From Spiroplasma chinense (GTDB lineage Bacteria > Bacillota_I > Bacilli_A > Mycoplasmatales > Mycoplasmataceae), in assembly GCF_008086545.1 (NCBI RefSeq), contig NZ_CP043026.1:496001-560000 (forward strand): a DNA stretch of 64,000 bases, written 5' to 3'. The notes under the pieces were generated by a model, which searched no databases, was not told the origin of the DNA, and saw nothing but the letters and a program-made list of their open reading frames with translations. Below, one piece after another: positions 40,707-55,955 of this stretch (within the stretch, counting starts at the first letter, position 1; each line of letters begins with the position of its first letter). The position numbers and the translations under genes are program-made.

Positions 40707-40970
40707 ATGAAGCAAAACAATGGAACAAAATTTACTGTTTTAGACTTAGATATACCATTACTTGCCATTTTGATTACTTTTGCAATAATAGGGATTATTG
40801 CGCTTGTTTTATTTTTTGTTATTCTCTTTAGAAAAAACAGAACTTATGTTTTTGATAAAGAACAAGTAAATGCAAAAGATTTTAAACGTTTGGAAAAATT
40901 CGAACAACAAAGGGACGATTTGGAGTTAGAAATTGCCAAAATTAAAAAATTAAGAAAACAGGCTAAATAA
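40707..40970 (+). CDS. Single-pass membrane protein with coiled-coil tail (87 aa)
   Basis: ATG 40707 follows AAAGGTG; an in-frame GTG (40698) lies inside that site. One long hydrophobic helix (~15-42) is followed by a positively charged helical tail (~45-87) with coiled-coil spacing (KRLEKFEQQRDDLELEIAKI). Orientation likely N-out, tail in. The next gene, another membrane protein, begins 39 nt later. Function unknown. Confidence 0.78.
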   Translation: MKQNNGTKFTVLDLDIPLLAILITFAIIGIIALVLFFVILFRKNRTYVFDKEQVNAKDFKRLEKFEQQRDDLELEIAKIKKLRKQAK

Positions 40971-41009
40971 TTTTTGTATTTATCCTATAAAAAAGAGGGG
41001 CATTTTTTT

Positions 41010-42668
41010 ATGGGTTGAATTAATTTATACAATAAATCTTCAGAAAATAATAATCAGCAACAAAATGCTGATAATTTTAACGTTAATCCACAACCTCAAC
41101 AACAAATATCTGGTTACCCAAATGCGAGCGTTATGCCACAACAAAACGTTTTCAATGAAACTGCAACATATCAAAAACAATTATTAGAAAATAAAAATCT
41201 ATCTGAACCTAATTATAATCCTGCTATGAACTATCAAGATTCAGGATATGAAGGAATACAAAATAATATTAATGTTTACAAGAATGAAGTTTTTGCCCAA
41301 GAAAACAACCCTATCCAAAGAAACTATAACCAAACACCTTCTCAACTAGGACAAGATAATATTAATAATCATTATCAAAACCAACAAATGTATCAAAGTA
41401 ATGCACCAATGCATGTAAACCAACAAATGAACAATCCTGCTGCAATGCGTATGCAACGACCAATGAATCCAGCTTATGGAAACAATCAAATGTATGGACA
41501 ACACCCAAGAGGTAAAAGAGGTCCAAATAATTATTACCAAGATCAATACTATGAACAAGAATATTTAGATTTTGAAAGTCCAAAACCTATAGATTATGGA
41601 TATTATGGAAACTATGAACCAAGTTATACACCTGTAAATGGTTATTCACAACAATATCAAAGTCAATATTCAAATCCCTACAACAATAATGTAAACATGG
41701 GAATGCCAAATTACGAACAATACCAAGCATATGATCAATATAATGTAAATCCTCAATATAACCAAGCACAATATGCTGGATATAGTGAATCATATTATGG
41801 AGGGAATTATGAACAAGGTCATTTAACACCTTCAAATCATTACCAACAATATGAAAGGGAATCATACAAAAAACGTATGAAGCAAGCAAGTATTATTCCT
41901 GGCCAAATATCTAAAGAAATTAAAAGTGAAAAATTAAGAAATGCATTTTTAATAATGCTTGGAGTAGTTGGAATTATAATTATGTCAGTAATGTTAGCTG
42001 TTTATTATAATACAACTGAAGCTTCTCCAAAATATATGGGAATTAAAAAGAGTGAAGTAATGTATCCGTTCTTTTCAATCTTCTTCCTATTAATTTCAGT
42101 TGCATTCTTTGGAATTGGTTGTGCAGATTATGGTCTGTTAATATCAAGTGTTAGAAAATATGAAAATGAATTGTATATGGGAAAAGAAACAATTCCTTTC
42201 TTTATAACAAGAAACTACTGTTCATTCATTTCGAGAAGTGTTTATATTAACTGAATTGCTTTTTCAACTTATATTGTTGGAGCAATAAGTTTAGGTATAT
42301 TATATGGTCTTGAAGCATTACACGAAGCAAATAAAGATAAACCAATTGGATTCTTATTCTGATCTTGACCACCATTAAAATCATTTAAATCAGATATTAT
42401 TGTAAATATTATTGTTTTATTTTCAATGTTAGGTGCTCATATTATTAACATTATTACAACAAGAAGCCGTAAAAATAATATTATTGGTTACTATGGTTTT
42501 GAAATAATTCCTCAACAACAAATAAACGATATACGAAAAAAAGCAAACAGAAGATGTTTAATAATCTTTTTAGTAACATTAGGAATTATATTATTTGCTA
42601 TAGTAATTCCTTGAATGATTGTAAGAAAGAAAAAAGGTCAATCACTTAAACCATGAAAATCAAATTAG
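41010..42668 (+). CDS. Membrane protein with prion-like Q/N/Y-rich N-terminal domain, MSC_0882-like (552 aa)
   Basis: Residues ~1-290 are extremely rich in Gln, Asn, Tyr, Pro and Met with almost no hydrophobic clusters, a prion-like disordered region. Then come a basic segment and four membrane helices (~312-335, ~355-378, ~425-450, ~475-497), with a final helix at ~520-543. The C-terminal half resembles what is called the MSC_0882 membrane family in mollicutes; this is recollection, not a search. Start ATG 41010 follows GAGGGG. The last 16 nt overlap hemW. TGA at 41016 and elsewhere is Trp. Confidence 0.8.
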
Positions 42669-43762
42669 ACGAAAGAAAAGTTAAGAGTTTATATGTTCAC
42701 ATTCCTTTTTGTGAACATATTTGCTTTTATTGTGACTTTGTAAAAACAATAAAACCAAAAGATCCAAAAACAATTGATAAATATTTAAATTTATTAGATG
42801 AAGAATTAAAAAGTTATAACGATAAACTTGATAATTTACAAACAATTTATATTGGTGGGGGAACACCAAGTTGTTTAAATGCAAAACAAACGGAAAAAAT
42901 GTGTAAAATTCTACAAAGATATTGTAAAAAGGATTTAGTTGAATACACTATTGAATTAAACCCAGAATCAATTACAAAAGAAAACTTAGAAATTTATAAA
43001 AAATATAATATCAATAGACTAAGTATTGGAGTACAAACATTTGATAATGATCTTTTAAAAAAAATAGGTAGAATACATGATAATTCACAAGCAATAGAAA
43101 AATATCTTTTAGCAAGAGAAGTTGGTTTTGATAACATAAGTATTGACCTTATGTATAATCTTTTTAATCAAACAAAAGAAAACGTTGAAAATGATTTAAA
43201 AATGATAGAAAAATTAAAACCAGACCATATTTCTTGATATTCACTTATTATGAAAGAAAACTCAGTATGAGGAAGACGCAAGTTACAATTACCAGAAAAT
43301 GATGAACTATTTGATGAAGTTGTAAACGAAGGATTAACTAAACTTGGTTACATTAGATATGAAATATCTAATTATCAAATCAATGGAAAAGCTTCAAAAC
43401 ACAACATCAGTTATTGAGATAACTCATTATTTGTTGGAGTGGGAGTAGGTGCTACTGGTTTTGAAACAATTGATGGAAGTTATTTTTTAACTGTAAATAA
43501 GGGTAGTGCTTTAGAATATACAAAAGAATATGAAAAACTATCACTTAAAGATTATTATTTTCAAATAATAATGATGGGATTAAGAATGGTTGAAGGAATA
43601 GATTTAACTGATTATATAAACAGAAATGTATTTGATCACTTTAAACCTGTTATTGAACAAAACGTAGAAAAAGGCTTTTTAGTAATTGAAAACGATAGAT
43701 TAAAATGTTCAAAAAGAGGTTTTGATATTATGAATGAAATACTTATTGATTTTTTAGATTAA
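42653..43762 (+). CDS. hemW: Radical SAM protein HemW (heme chaperone / HemN-like)
   Basis: A radical SAM protein of 369 residues with the 4Fe-4S motif HIPFCEHICFYCDF (C-x3-C-x2-C, ~16-28), GGGTPSCL (~66) and ELNPESIT (~103). Length and the missing fourth HemN cysteine fit HemW, thought to insert heme, rather than true HemN. Mollicutes lack heme synthesis, so its real role is unclear. It starts inside the end of the previous gene (16-nt overlap). TGA at 43235 and 43268, among others, is Trp. Confidence 0.9.
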
Positions 43763-43774
43763 TAAGTATTTTTT

Positions 43775-43804
43775 TGTACATTTTTTTGTATTTTATGACG
43801 ATAG
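43775..43804 (+). promoter_or_regulatory. Second copy of the bipartite promoter-like block seen at ssb-dprA
   Basis: TGTACA (43775-43780), 17-bp spacer, ACGATAG (43798-43804), followed by TATATTGGAGG. Same spacing as 19158-19187. Confidence 0.6.
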
Positions 43805-43827
43805 TTATATTGGAGGAGTATAAAAAA

Positions 43828-44577
43828 ATGGTAATAAAAAATATAGAAAATCAAAAATGTCATTATAATCAAAAAGTCTTTTTGGAAAATATCAATGAAA
43901 TTAATCCAAAACAAAATGAAAACTTATTTAATTTTGATATAGTTGCAAATACTTTTATTTGTAAAAAGTACTATACTTTATTAAATCAATCTATTTCAAG
44001 TTTAAACTTTAATTCATTATATAAAAACATGAAAGAAGACTTTTTAGAATATGAAACTTTAGCTCATATTGCAAATGAAATAAGATTACTTACCTACAAG
44101 GTTTTTAAAAAGAACTATTATTCAAATCAAATATTTGAAGGTGTTTTAAAAATAAAAAACCTTATTCAGCTATTTTTAAACCAAATAAGATATGATGCAA
44201 ATATTTGATTAAGGTTAAATAAAAAACAAAGAAAGCAAATAAAAACTAAAGAACAATTAAATTGAAATCTAGTTTTTATGTTGATGGATTTTAGAGTTTT
44301 TAACAATTTACCTTATGCTTTAACAGAGTATCAAAGAGATATTTTAAAACAAATATTATCTATAAGAATTTCTGATTCTTTTGAAATGATTAAATCTAAA
44401 TTATTTAAGATAAGAAACTCTTTTTTAGCTTTAAGAATATTTATGCTTGAAAGAGAAGGTTTAAATGGTAATGACAAAAAATTAAATAAAGAATTTGAAA
44501 ATCTTATTTTTGCAACAGTTATGCAAATGATAGCAATATTTGTTAGACAAAATATAAGGTTAAATACATTGCATTAA
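43828..44577 (+). CDS. Orphan hypothetical protein under the ssb-dprA-type promoter (249 aa)
   Basis: ATG 43828 follows TTGGAGGAG; an upstream in-frame ATG at 43774 overlaps the promoter block and is rejected. Basic, helical, no signal or membrane segment. TGA codons at 44206 and 44263 are Trp. Blocks like WLRLNKKQRKQIKTKEQLNW (~127) and a C-terminal NLIFATVMQMIAIFVRQNIR helix are visible. No family recognised. A shared promoter with ssb-dprA suggests a DNA-uptake or recombination role, by inference only. Confidence 0.75.
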
Positions 44578-44601
44578 AAAATAGACCAATTGGTCTATTT
44601 T

Positions 44602-44604
<3 letters not shown>
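44576..44604. terminator. Bidirectional terminator between convergent genes
   Basis: Symmetric AAAAAATAGACC-AATT-GGTCTATTTTTT hairpin. Confidence 0.9.
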
Positions 44605-45588
<984 letters not shown>

Positions 45589-45683
45589 ATAAATTCCTTT
45601 CAAGTATTGTTTAAATACACTCTTATTATAGTTGCTTAGAGTAAGGCTAATGCAAGTAAAAAAAGTAAAAAATTTTAAATTTT

Positions 45684-45710
45684 TTAGCACTTACCACTTG
45701 ACATTGCTAA
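45684..45710 (+). promoter_or_regulatory. CIRCE operator (imperfect), upstream site at clpB
   Basis: TTAGCACTT-N9-CATTGCTAA, close to the consensus TTAGCACTC-N9-GAGTGCTAA. It overlaps the -35 box TTGACA (45698-45703). Confidence 0.75.
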
Positions 45711-45725
45711 AACAAGTTGTATTAT
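45698..45725 (+). promoter_or_regulatory. Promoter of clpB
   Basis: TTGACA (45698-45703), 16-bp spacer, TATTAT (45720-45725), lying between two CIRCE operators. Confidence 0.7.
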
Positions 45726-45733
45726 ATTAAAGA

Positions 45734-45760
45734 TTAGCAATTAAGAGTATAGAGTGCTAA
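45734..45760 (+). promoter_or_regulatory. CIRCE operator, downstream site at clpB
   Basis: TTAGCAATT-N9-GAGTGCTAA; the right half matches the consensus fully. HrcA bound here would block elongation or initiation. Confidence 0.9.
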
Positions 45761-45776
45761 TCAGGAGGAATATATT

Positions 45777-47924
45777 ATGGACTTTACACAAAAACCAGAT
45801 CCACTAAACGATCCAGAAATACTTTCAAAATACACAAGAGATTTAACTCAAGATGCCAAAGAAGGTAAAATAGACCCAATCATTGGTAGAGATGATGAAA
45901 TTATGAGAGTTATAAGGATTTTAAGTAGAAAAACAAAAAACAACCCAGTATTAATCGGGGAACCTGGGGTAGGTAAAACAGCTATCGCAGAAGGATTAGC
46001 TCAAAGAATCAACAAAGGAGATGTTCCAAGTGTTCTAAAAAACAAAAGAATTTTAGAATTAGACATGGGAAGCGTAATGGCTGGAGCAAGCTTTTTAGGA
46101 GATTATGAAGCTAGAATTAAAGGAATAGTAAATGCTATTCAAAAAGAAAATGGAGAAGTAATTCTATTTATTGATGAATTACATCTAATTGTTGGAGCAG
46201 GAAAAACTGGTAACGGGGGAGGAATGGACGTTTCTAACCTATTAAAACCAGCTCTTGCTAGAGGGGGATTAAAAGCTATTGGTGCTACAACTTTAAAAGA
46301 ATATAGAGAATATATTGAAAAAGATGCAGCTTTAGAAAGAAGATTTCAAAAAGTTTATGTTTCAGAACCTACAGTTGATGAAACAATATCAATTTTAAGA
46401 GGGTTGAAAGATAAGTTTGAAACTTATCATGGAGTTAGAATTCATGATAACGCATTAGTGGCTGCAGCTGAGCTGAGTGATCGATACATAGCAGATAGAT
46501 TCTTACCTGATAAAGCAATTGATTTAGTTGATGAAGCAAGTGCAACTATTAAAACAGAACTTGCTTCAGTTCCAACTGAACTGTATCAAATTAATAGAAA
46601 AGTTATGCAACTTGAAATTGAAAGAGCTGCTTTATCAAAAGAAACTGATGAAAAATCTCAAGAAAGATTCCAAGCAAACGAAAAAGAATTATTTAATTTA
46701 AAAGAAAAACAAAGAGAATTCAATGAAAAATGAGAAGCAGAGAAAAAAGATCATGAAAAAATAAATCAATTACGTTCAACAATGGACCAATTAAAAACTG
46801 AACTTGACCAAGCTCAATCAGAAGGTAAATATGAAAGAGCTGGAGAAATTCAATATTCATTATTACCAGTAATTGAAAAACAATTAGAACAACAAGAGAA
46901 AAAAGATGAAAATAAATTAATGTCAGAAGAAGTAACTGAAAAAGAAATTGCTTCAATTATTGGAAGATGAACTGGAATTCCAGTTGAAAACCTAATGGAA
47001 TCAGAAAAACAAAAACTATTAGGTCTTCCAACTAGCTTGAAAAAAATGGTTAAAGGTCAAAATAATGCCATAAGTGCAGTTAGTGATGCTATTTTAAGAA
47101 GCAGAAGTGGAATTAAAGATCCTTCAAAACCAATTGGAAGTTTCTTGTTCTTAGGACCAACTGGGGTTGGTAAAACTGAAGTTGCAAGAAGTTTAGCAAA
47201 AACTTTATTCAATAGTGAGAAAAAAATGATCAGATTAGATATGAGTGAATTTATGGAAAAACAATCAGTATCTAAATTGATAGGTTCTCCTCCAGGATAT
47301 GTTGGTTATGAAGAAGGTGGAAGACTTACAGAAGCTGTAAGAAGAGCGCCTTACTCAATAGTTCTATTTGATGAAGTTGAAAAAGCTCACCCAGATGTAT
47401 TTAACGTATTGTTACAAATTCTAGATGATGGAAGAATTACAGATTCACTAGGAAAAACAATTGACTTTAAAAACACAATTATTATCATGACTTCAAATAT
47501 TGCAGCAGATTACTTGATGACAACTGAACCTGAAATGATTGATGAAAAATACATTGAAGATCAATTGAAAAAATTCTTTAGACCAGAGTTTATCAACAGA
47601 ATTGATAACACAATTATCTTTAACCCACTTTCAAAAGAGGTTGTAAGAGAAGTTGTTGAAAAAACATTAGGTGAATTAAAACAAAGAATTGAAGAAAACG
47701 GTGAATATATCATAAACTTCTCAAATCAAACAATTGATAAAATTGTCAAAGAAGGTTATGATAGAGAATTTGGAGCAAGACCTATAAAACGTTATATTGA
47801 GAAAAATATTGAAACTATAATTGCCAGAAGCATTGTTGCAAATGAAATCGAACCAAAAAGAAATTATGTTTTAGATGTTGATGGTAAAAATTTTGTATTA
47901 TCAACTTCAAATAAATTAAATTAG
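45777..47924 (+). CDS. clpB: ATP-dependent disaggregase ClpB lacking the N-terminal domain (715 aa)
   Basis: An AAA+ chaperone that resolubilises aggregated proteins with DnaK. NBD1 has Walker [10 protein letters not shown] (~64) and ALARGG (~155). A shortened coiled-coil middle domain (~275-395) is followed by NBD2 with GPTGVGKTE (~460) and a sensor GAR in [12 protein letters not shown] (~662). The protein begins ~20 residues before NBD1: the ~150-residue N domain of full ClpB is absent, as reported for other short ClpB forms. AGGAGGA precedes ATG 45777. TGA at 46731 and 46968 are Trp. Controlled by two CIRCE sites. Confidence 0.96.
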
Positions 47925-47947
47925 CACTTGATTAATTAGAGTGCTAT
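47921..47947 (+). promoter_or_regulatory. CIRCE operator upstream of hrcA
   Basis: TTAGCACTT-N9-GAGTGCTAT, overlapping the clpB stop codon (47922-47924). It gives hrcA-grpE-dnaK-dnaJ its own HrcA-controlled transcription. Confidence 0.9.
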
Positions 47948-47982
47948 TGATAAACTAAAAATGAATTGTTTAGGAGGAAAAT

Positions 47983-49002
47983 ATGCTAAGCAAAAGACAA
48001 GAAATGATTCTTCAAGCTATTATTGAAGAATACATTAAAACAGCATCTCCTGTGGGTTCAAAAAGAATTCAAGAAGTAATATCTATGGATGTTTCTTCTG
48101 CAACAATTAGAAATGAATCAGCTTTTTTAGAAGAAACAGGATTTCTAGAAAAAGCTCACACTTCTTCAGGAAGAGCTCCCTCTACCAAAGGTTATAGATA
48201 TTATGTTGATAACCTAATGAAGTCAAATGACATGGAAGAGGCAAAAAAACAAATTGATGAAATCTTTAAAAAAAGGGGATCTACAATTGATCAAGTTTTG
48301 GAAGAAACATCAAGAATTCTAAGTGAAATGACCAATTTGGCAGCGGTTGTTTCTAGAGAAAACTCAAATGAAGAGGTTAAATTATCAAGAGTAGAATTGA
48401 TTCCATTATCAAGTGAAAGTGCTGTGGTTCTATTTGTTTTATCAAATGGTCAAATAGAAAACAAAGCAATGAATTTAGATACAGTCACATTAGAAGAATT
48501 AAAAATTTCAATTGACTTATTCAATGATAGGCTTAAGGATTCAAAACTTTCAGAAATTGAATTCAAATCTCAAGCAATAGTACCAGTATTAAAACAACAA
48601 GTAAAAAAATACGAGTTTGTCTTACAAACATTTGTGAATGCTTTACTTCATACTGGTTCTCCTCAAGCAAAAACTAGTGGTGTTAAATATTTATTACAAA
48701 ACCCTGAATTCAATGATCCTGAAAAAATCAAAAAGATTATTGAGTTTATGGAAACTGCATCACCATTTGCTTGATTCAAATCTCAATCAAACAGTAACAA
48801 TAAAGCAGCTGTTGCAATTGGATTTGAAACAGGTATTGGAAATGATGACATTGCAGTTGTGGGAACTAACTTCCCCACAGAAGGTGGGGGAAAGGGAACT
48901 TTAGCGTTAGTTGGTCCTAAAAGGATTCAATATGATAAAGTTTCAGATTTATTGGAATGAATAAGTCAAAAAATTGAAGACAAATTTAACGGAGGAGAAT
49001 AA
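47983..49002 (+). CDS. hrcA: Heat-inducible transcription repressor HrcA
   Basis: The CIRCE-binding repressor of class I heat-shock genes. The 339 residues show an N-terminal winged helix (MLSKRQEMILQAIIEEYIKT; SSATIRNESAFLEETGFL) and SSGRAPSTKGYRYYVD (~65-80). The GAF-like middle follows, and GPKRIQYDKVSDLLEW lies at the end. AGGAGG precedes ATG 47983. TGA 48772 and 48958 are Trp. GGAGGAG at its 3' end serves as Shine-Dalgarno of grpE (2-nt gap). Confidence 0.97.
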
Positions 49003-49004
49003 AA

Positions 49005-49574
49005 ATGAACAATGATAGAAATAAAGAAATATTAAATCTCTTCGATGAGGTAAAAAAGGAATTAAATGTTGAACCAAGAAAAGAAGATGATACTTCTGAA
49101 TTAAAACCAGTAGAAAAATTAGAATTAGAATTTGCAAATCTAGTTGATCAGGTTTCAAAATTAGAAGAAGCAAGATTGATAGCTGTTGCAGATAATCAAA
49201 ACACTGTAAAAAGATTCCAAAACGAATCAATGTTAGTTAGAAAATATGGTGGAGAAAGATTGGCAACTGATTTAATACCAGCTATTGATATGTTTAGAGG
49301 AGTATTAAAAAATGGTTCAGAAAATCCAGAAATTAAAAATTATTTAATGGGATTTGAAATGATAATTAACCAAATAGACCAAGCACTTGCAAATTCTGGA
49401 GTAAATATGATCGTTACAAAAATTGGTGATGATTTAAATCCAGAAATTCACAATGCTATTGAGCAAGTTGATTCAGAAGAATTTGGAACAGGAAAAATTG
49501 TTTCAATTATATCAAATGGTTACAAATTACACGATAGAGTAATCAAACATGCAGCTGTTAAAGTTGCGAAATAA
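49005..49574 (+). CDS. grpE: Nucleotide exchange factor GrpE
   Basis: GrpE releases ADP from DnaK. The 189 residues have a long N-terminal helix (~35-85) and the signature region FEMIINQIDQALANSGV...LNPEIHNAIEQV...V..I.SNGYKLHDRVIKHAAVKV typical of the beta domain. No Trp. 2 nt after hrcA, 34 nt before dnaK. Confidence 0.96.
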   Translation: MNNDRNKEILNLFDEVKKELNVEPRKEDDTSELKPVEKLELEFANLVDQVSKLEEARLIAVADNQNTVKRFQNESMLVRKYGGERLATDLIPAIDMFRGVLKNGSENPEIKNYLMGFEMIINQIDQALANSGVNMIVTKIGDDLNPEIHNAIEQVDSEEFGTGKIVSIISNGYKLHDRVIKHAAVKVAK

Positions 49575-49593
49575 TAAATTTTAGAAATATTAG

Positions 49594-51405
<1,812 letters not shown>

Positions 51406-51408
51406 TTT

Positions 51409-51437
51409 AAAAAACAACTAAAAATTAGTTGTTTTTT
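51409..51437 (+). terminator. Intrinsic terminator/attenuator between dnaK and dnaJ
   Basis: AAAAAACAACTAA/TTAGTTGTTTTTT hairpin followed by CTAG. Confidence 0.75.
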
Positions 51438-51466
51438 CTAGACTAAATAGAAAGCGAGGTGAATTT

Positions 51467-52609
51467 ATGGCTAATAAGAGAGATTATTACGAAATTCTTG
51501 AAGTTGATAAAAATGCAACTGAAGATGAAATAAAGAAAGCGTATCGTAAATTAGCTAAAAAATATCACCCAGACGTTAGCAAGGAACCTGATGCAGAAGA
51601 AAAATTTAAAGAAGCAACAGAAGCTGCAGAAGTTCTTTTAGACGCACAAAAAAGAAAACAATATGATCAATTTGGTCATGAAGGGCTTTCTGGAATGGGT
51701 CAAGGATTTGGTGGATTTAGCGGATTCGAAGACTTCTTCTCTGGAATGGGAAGCGGTGGAGGAGGAGATTTCTTCTCAGACATTTTCTCAAACATTTTTG
51801 GAGGAAGAAGAAGTTCTGGATTTGGGGGTTCTAAATCGTCAGGACCATCACGTGGAAAAGATATTATAATTGATCTTGATTTAACACTTGAAGAATTTTT
51901 AAATGGTGTAGATAAAGAAGTTGAATTAAATATTGTTTCAAAATGTGATGGTTGTGATGGAGTAGGAGCAAGTGATCCAAAAGATGTTGTAACTTGTGAC
52001 GTATGTAAAGGTCATGGAGTTGTAACAGTACTTCAAGATGCTGGATTTGCAAAATTCCAATCTCAACAAACTTGTCCTAAATGTAAAGGAAAAGGAAAAG
52101 TTATTACAAATCCTTGTCATAAATGTAAAGGAGAAGGATTTAAAACTAAAAAGGAAAAAGTTGTATTACCAATTCCAAAAGGATTGAGTCCTGAACAACA
52201 AATTCTTTTAAGAAATGCAGGAAACCACAGTAAAAATGGTGGTGAACGTGGTCATATATATGCAAATGTTTACTACAAAAAAACAGGTCAAGTTGAAATT
52301 GTAAATCAATATGATATTAAAGCTCAATTTAATATAAGTTATTTAGATGCATTACTAAAAAATGATATACAAGTTGACACTTTAGATGGACAAATTACAG
52401 TTAAATTACCAAAACATTTAAAAAACGGAGATAACATTGTGGTAAAAAACCACGGTCTATACAGTGGGGTTAAAGCTCACAAACGTGGAGATCTGTTATT
52501 AAAAGTTAATATAGTAATACCTGACAAAATTACAGATGCTGAAAAAGCGGCATTTGAATTAATCGAAAAAGGTACAGACTTTAAACCAGAAAATGATTTT
52601 AGAAAGTAA
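51467..52609 (+). CDS. dnaJ: Chaperone DnaJ (Hsp40)
   Basis: A type I J-protein of 380 residues. The J domain has HPD in [11 protein letters not shown] (~33) and is followed by a G/F-rich linker (~72-125). The zinc domain has four CxxCxGxG repeats ([32 protein letters not shown]), followed by the C-terminal substrate domains. No Trp. GAGGTG precedes ATG 51467. Confidence 0.98.
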   Translation: MANKRDYYEILEVDKNATEDEIKKAYRKLAKKYHPDVSKEPDAEEKFKEATEAAEVLLDAQKRKQYDQFGHEGLSGMGQGFGGFSGFEDFFSGMGSGGGGDFFSDIFSNIFGGRRSSGFGGSKSSGPSRGKDIIIDLDLTLEEFLNGVDKEVELNIVSKCDGCDGVGASDPKDVVTCDVCKGHGVVTVLQDAGFAKFQSQQTCPKCKGKGKVITNPCHKCKGEGFKTKKEKVVLPIPKGLSPEQQILLRNAGNHSKNGGERGHIYANVYYKKTGQVEIVNQYDIKAQFNISYLDALLKNDIQVDTLDGQITVKLPKHLKNGDNIVVKNHGLYSGVKAHKRGDLLLKVNIVIPDKITDAEKAAFELIEKGTDFKPENDFRK

Positions 52610-52634
52610 ACTTTATTAAAAGTTTACTTTTTTT
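52605..52634 (+). terminator. Terminator after dnaJ
   Basis: AGTAAACTTT/AAAGTTTACT stem followed by T-tract. Confidence 0.88.
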
Positions 52635-52716
52635 ATTTAAGAATGAAAATTAAGGCATTTAGGTTATTTGTTATCGCCTAGAATGTTGTATAATTTAATA
52701 ATGGGGGTAAAGACTA

Positions 52717-55217
<2,501 letters not shown>

Positions 55218-55271
55218 TTAGTAAATTTTAAAAATATAGGTTAAAATCAAGTTGATAAAAGGAGTGATTCT

Positions 55272-55898
55272 ATGTTTGGAAATAGTGGGTCAACTACATA
55301 TATAGTTATTGGAATAGTAGTTTTAATATTATTAGTATTTGTAGTAGTATCTTCAATTACAAGTAAAAAAGCTCAGAAAAAAGAACAAGCAAAACGTAAA
55401 AAGGTTGTTAGAGATGAAATTAAATTATTTTTAGCAAAAACTCAAAACCAAAAAAATATCACAATAGATTATGAAAAAGTTTATGCAAGAAAAGGTGCAG
55501 AATACAAATATAGAGATGTATTTGATGTTGTTGTACAAATAATTGAACCAAAAACAGCACAAGTTAAAGAAGTTAAAGCTTATGAAGTTGAAGGTATCAC
55601 AACTAGAGTTGATAAAAAGAATTACACAACTGCATGACAAGTTAATAAAGAATTAGATTTAGAAGAAACAAAAAAACGAATTGCTGTAGCTGAGAAAAAA
55701 ATTAAACTTTCAAAAGAAGAAAGAAGACTTATGAAAGTGGAAGAATCTTCAAGAGAAAAAGAATTGAAGATTCAACAAAAAGAAGAAATTAAAGAAATTA
55801 AGGCCAAAAAAGTTGAAGCCAAAAAAGATAAATCAAACAGAATTGATGAAGCTGTAAAAATGACAGCTGTCAAATTTGTTCCAAGAAGAAACAAATAA
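55272..55898 (+). CDS. Single-pass membrane protein with coiled-coil tail (208 aa)
   Basis: GGAGTG precedes ATG 55272. One membrane helix (~9-31) follows a short Gly/Ser N-terminus. Then comes a positively charged stretch, a small mixed region (~45-120), and a long Lys/Glu coiled coil (~125-195) with a basic end. TGA 55635 is Trp. Predicted N-out with the large part in the cytoplasm. No family recognised. Confidence 0.78.
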
Positions 55899-55926
55899 CA
55901 TATTTTGTAAAAATATGTTTTTTTTA
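55897..55926 (+). terminator. Intrinsic terminator
   Basis: AACATATTTT/AAAATATGTT stem and long T-run. Confidence 0.85.
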
Positions 55927-55955
55927 TATAAAATTTAGTTAAAGAGGTAATTGTA

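Noticed and set aside
45589-45690. Upstream extension of the aldo/keto reductase to an ATG at 45690
   Set aside because: It would add a Phe-rich segment not found in the family and overlap the clpB operator; ATG 45588 has a Shine-Dalgarno.
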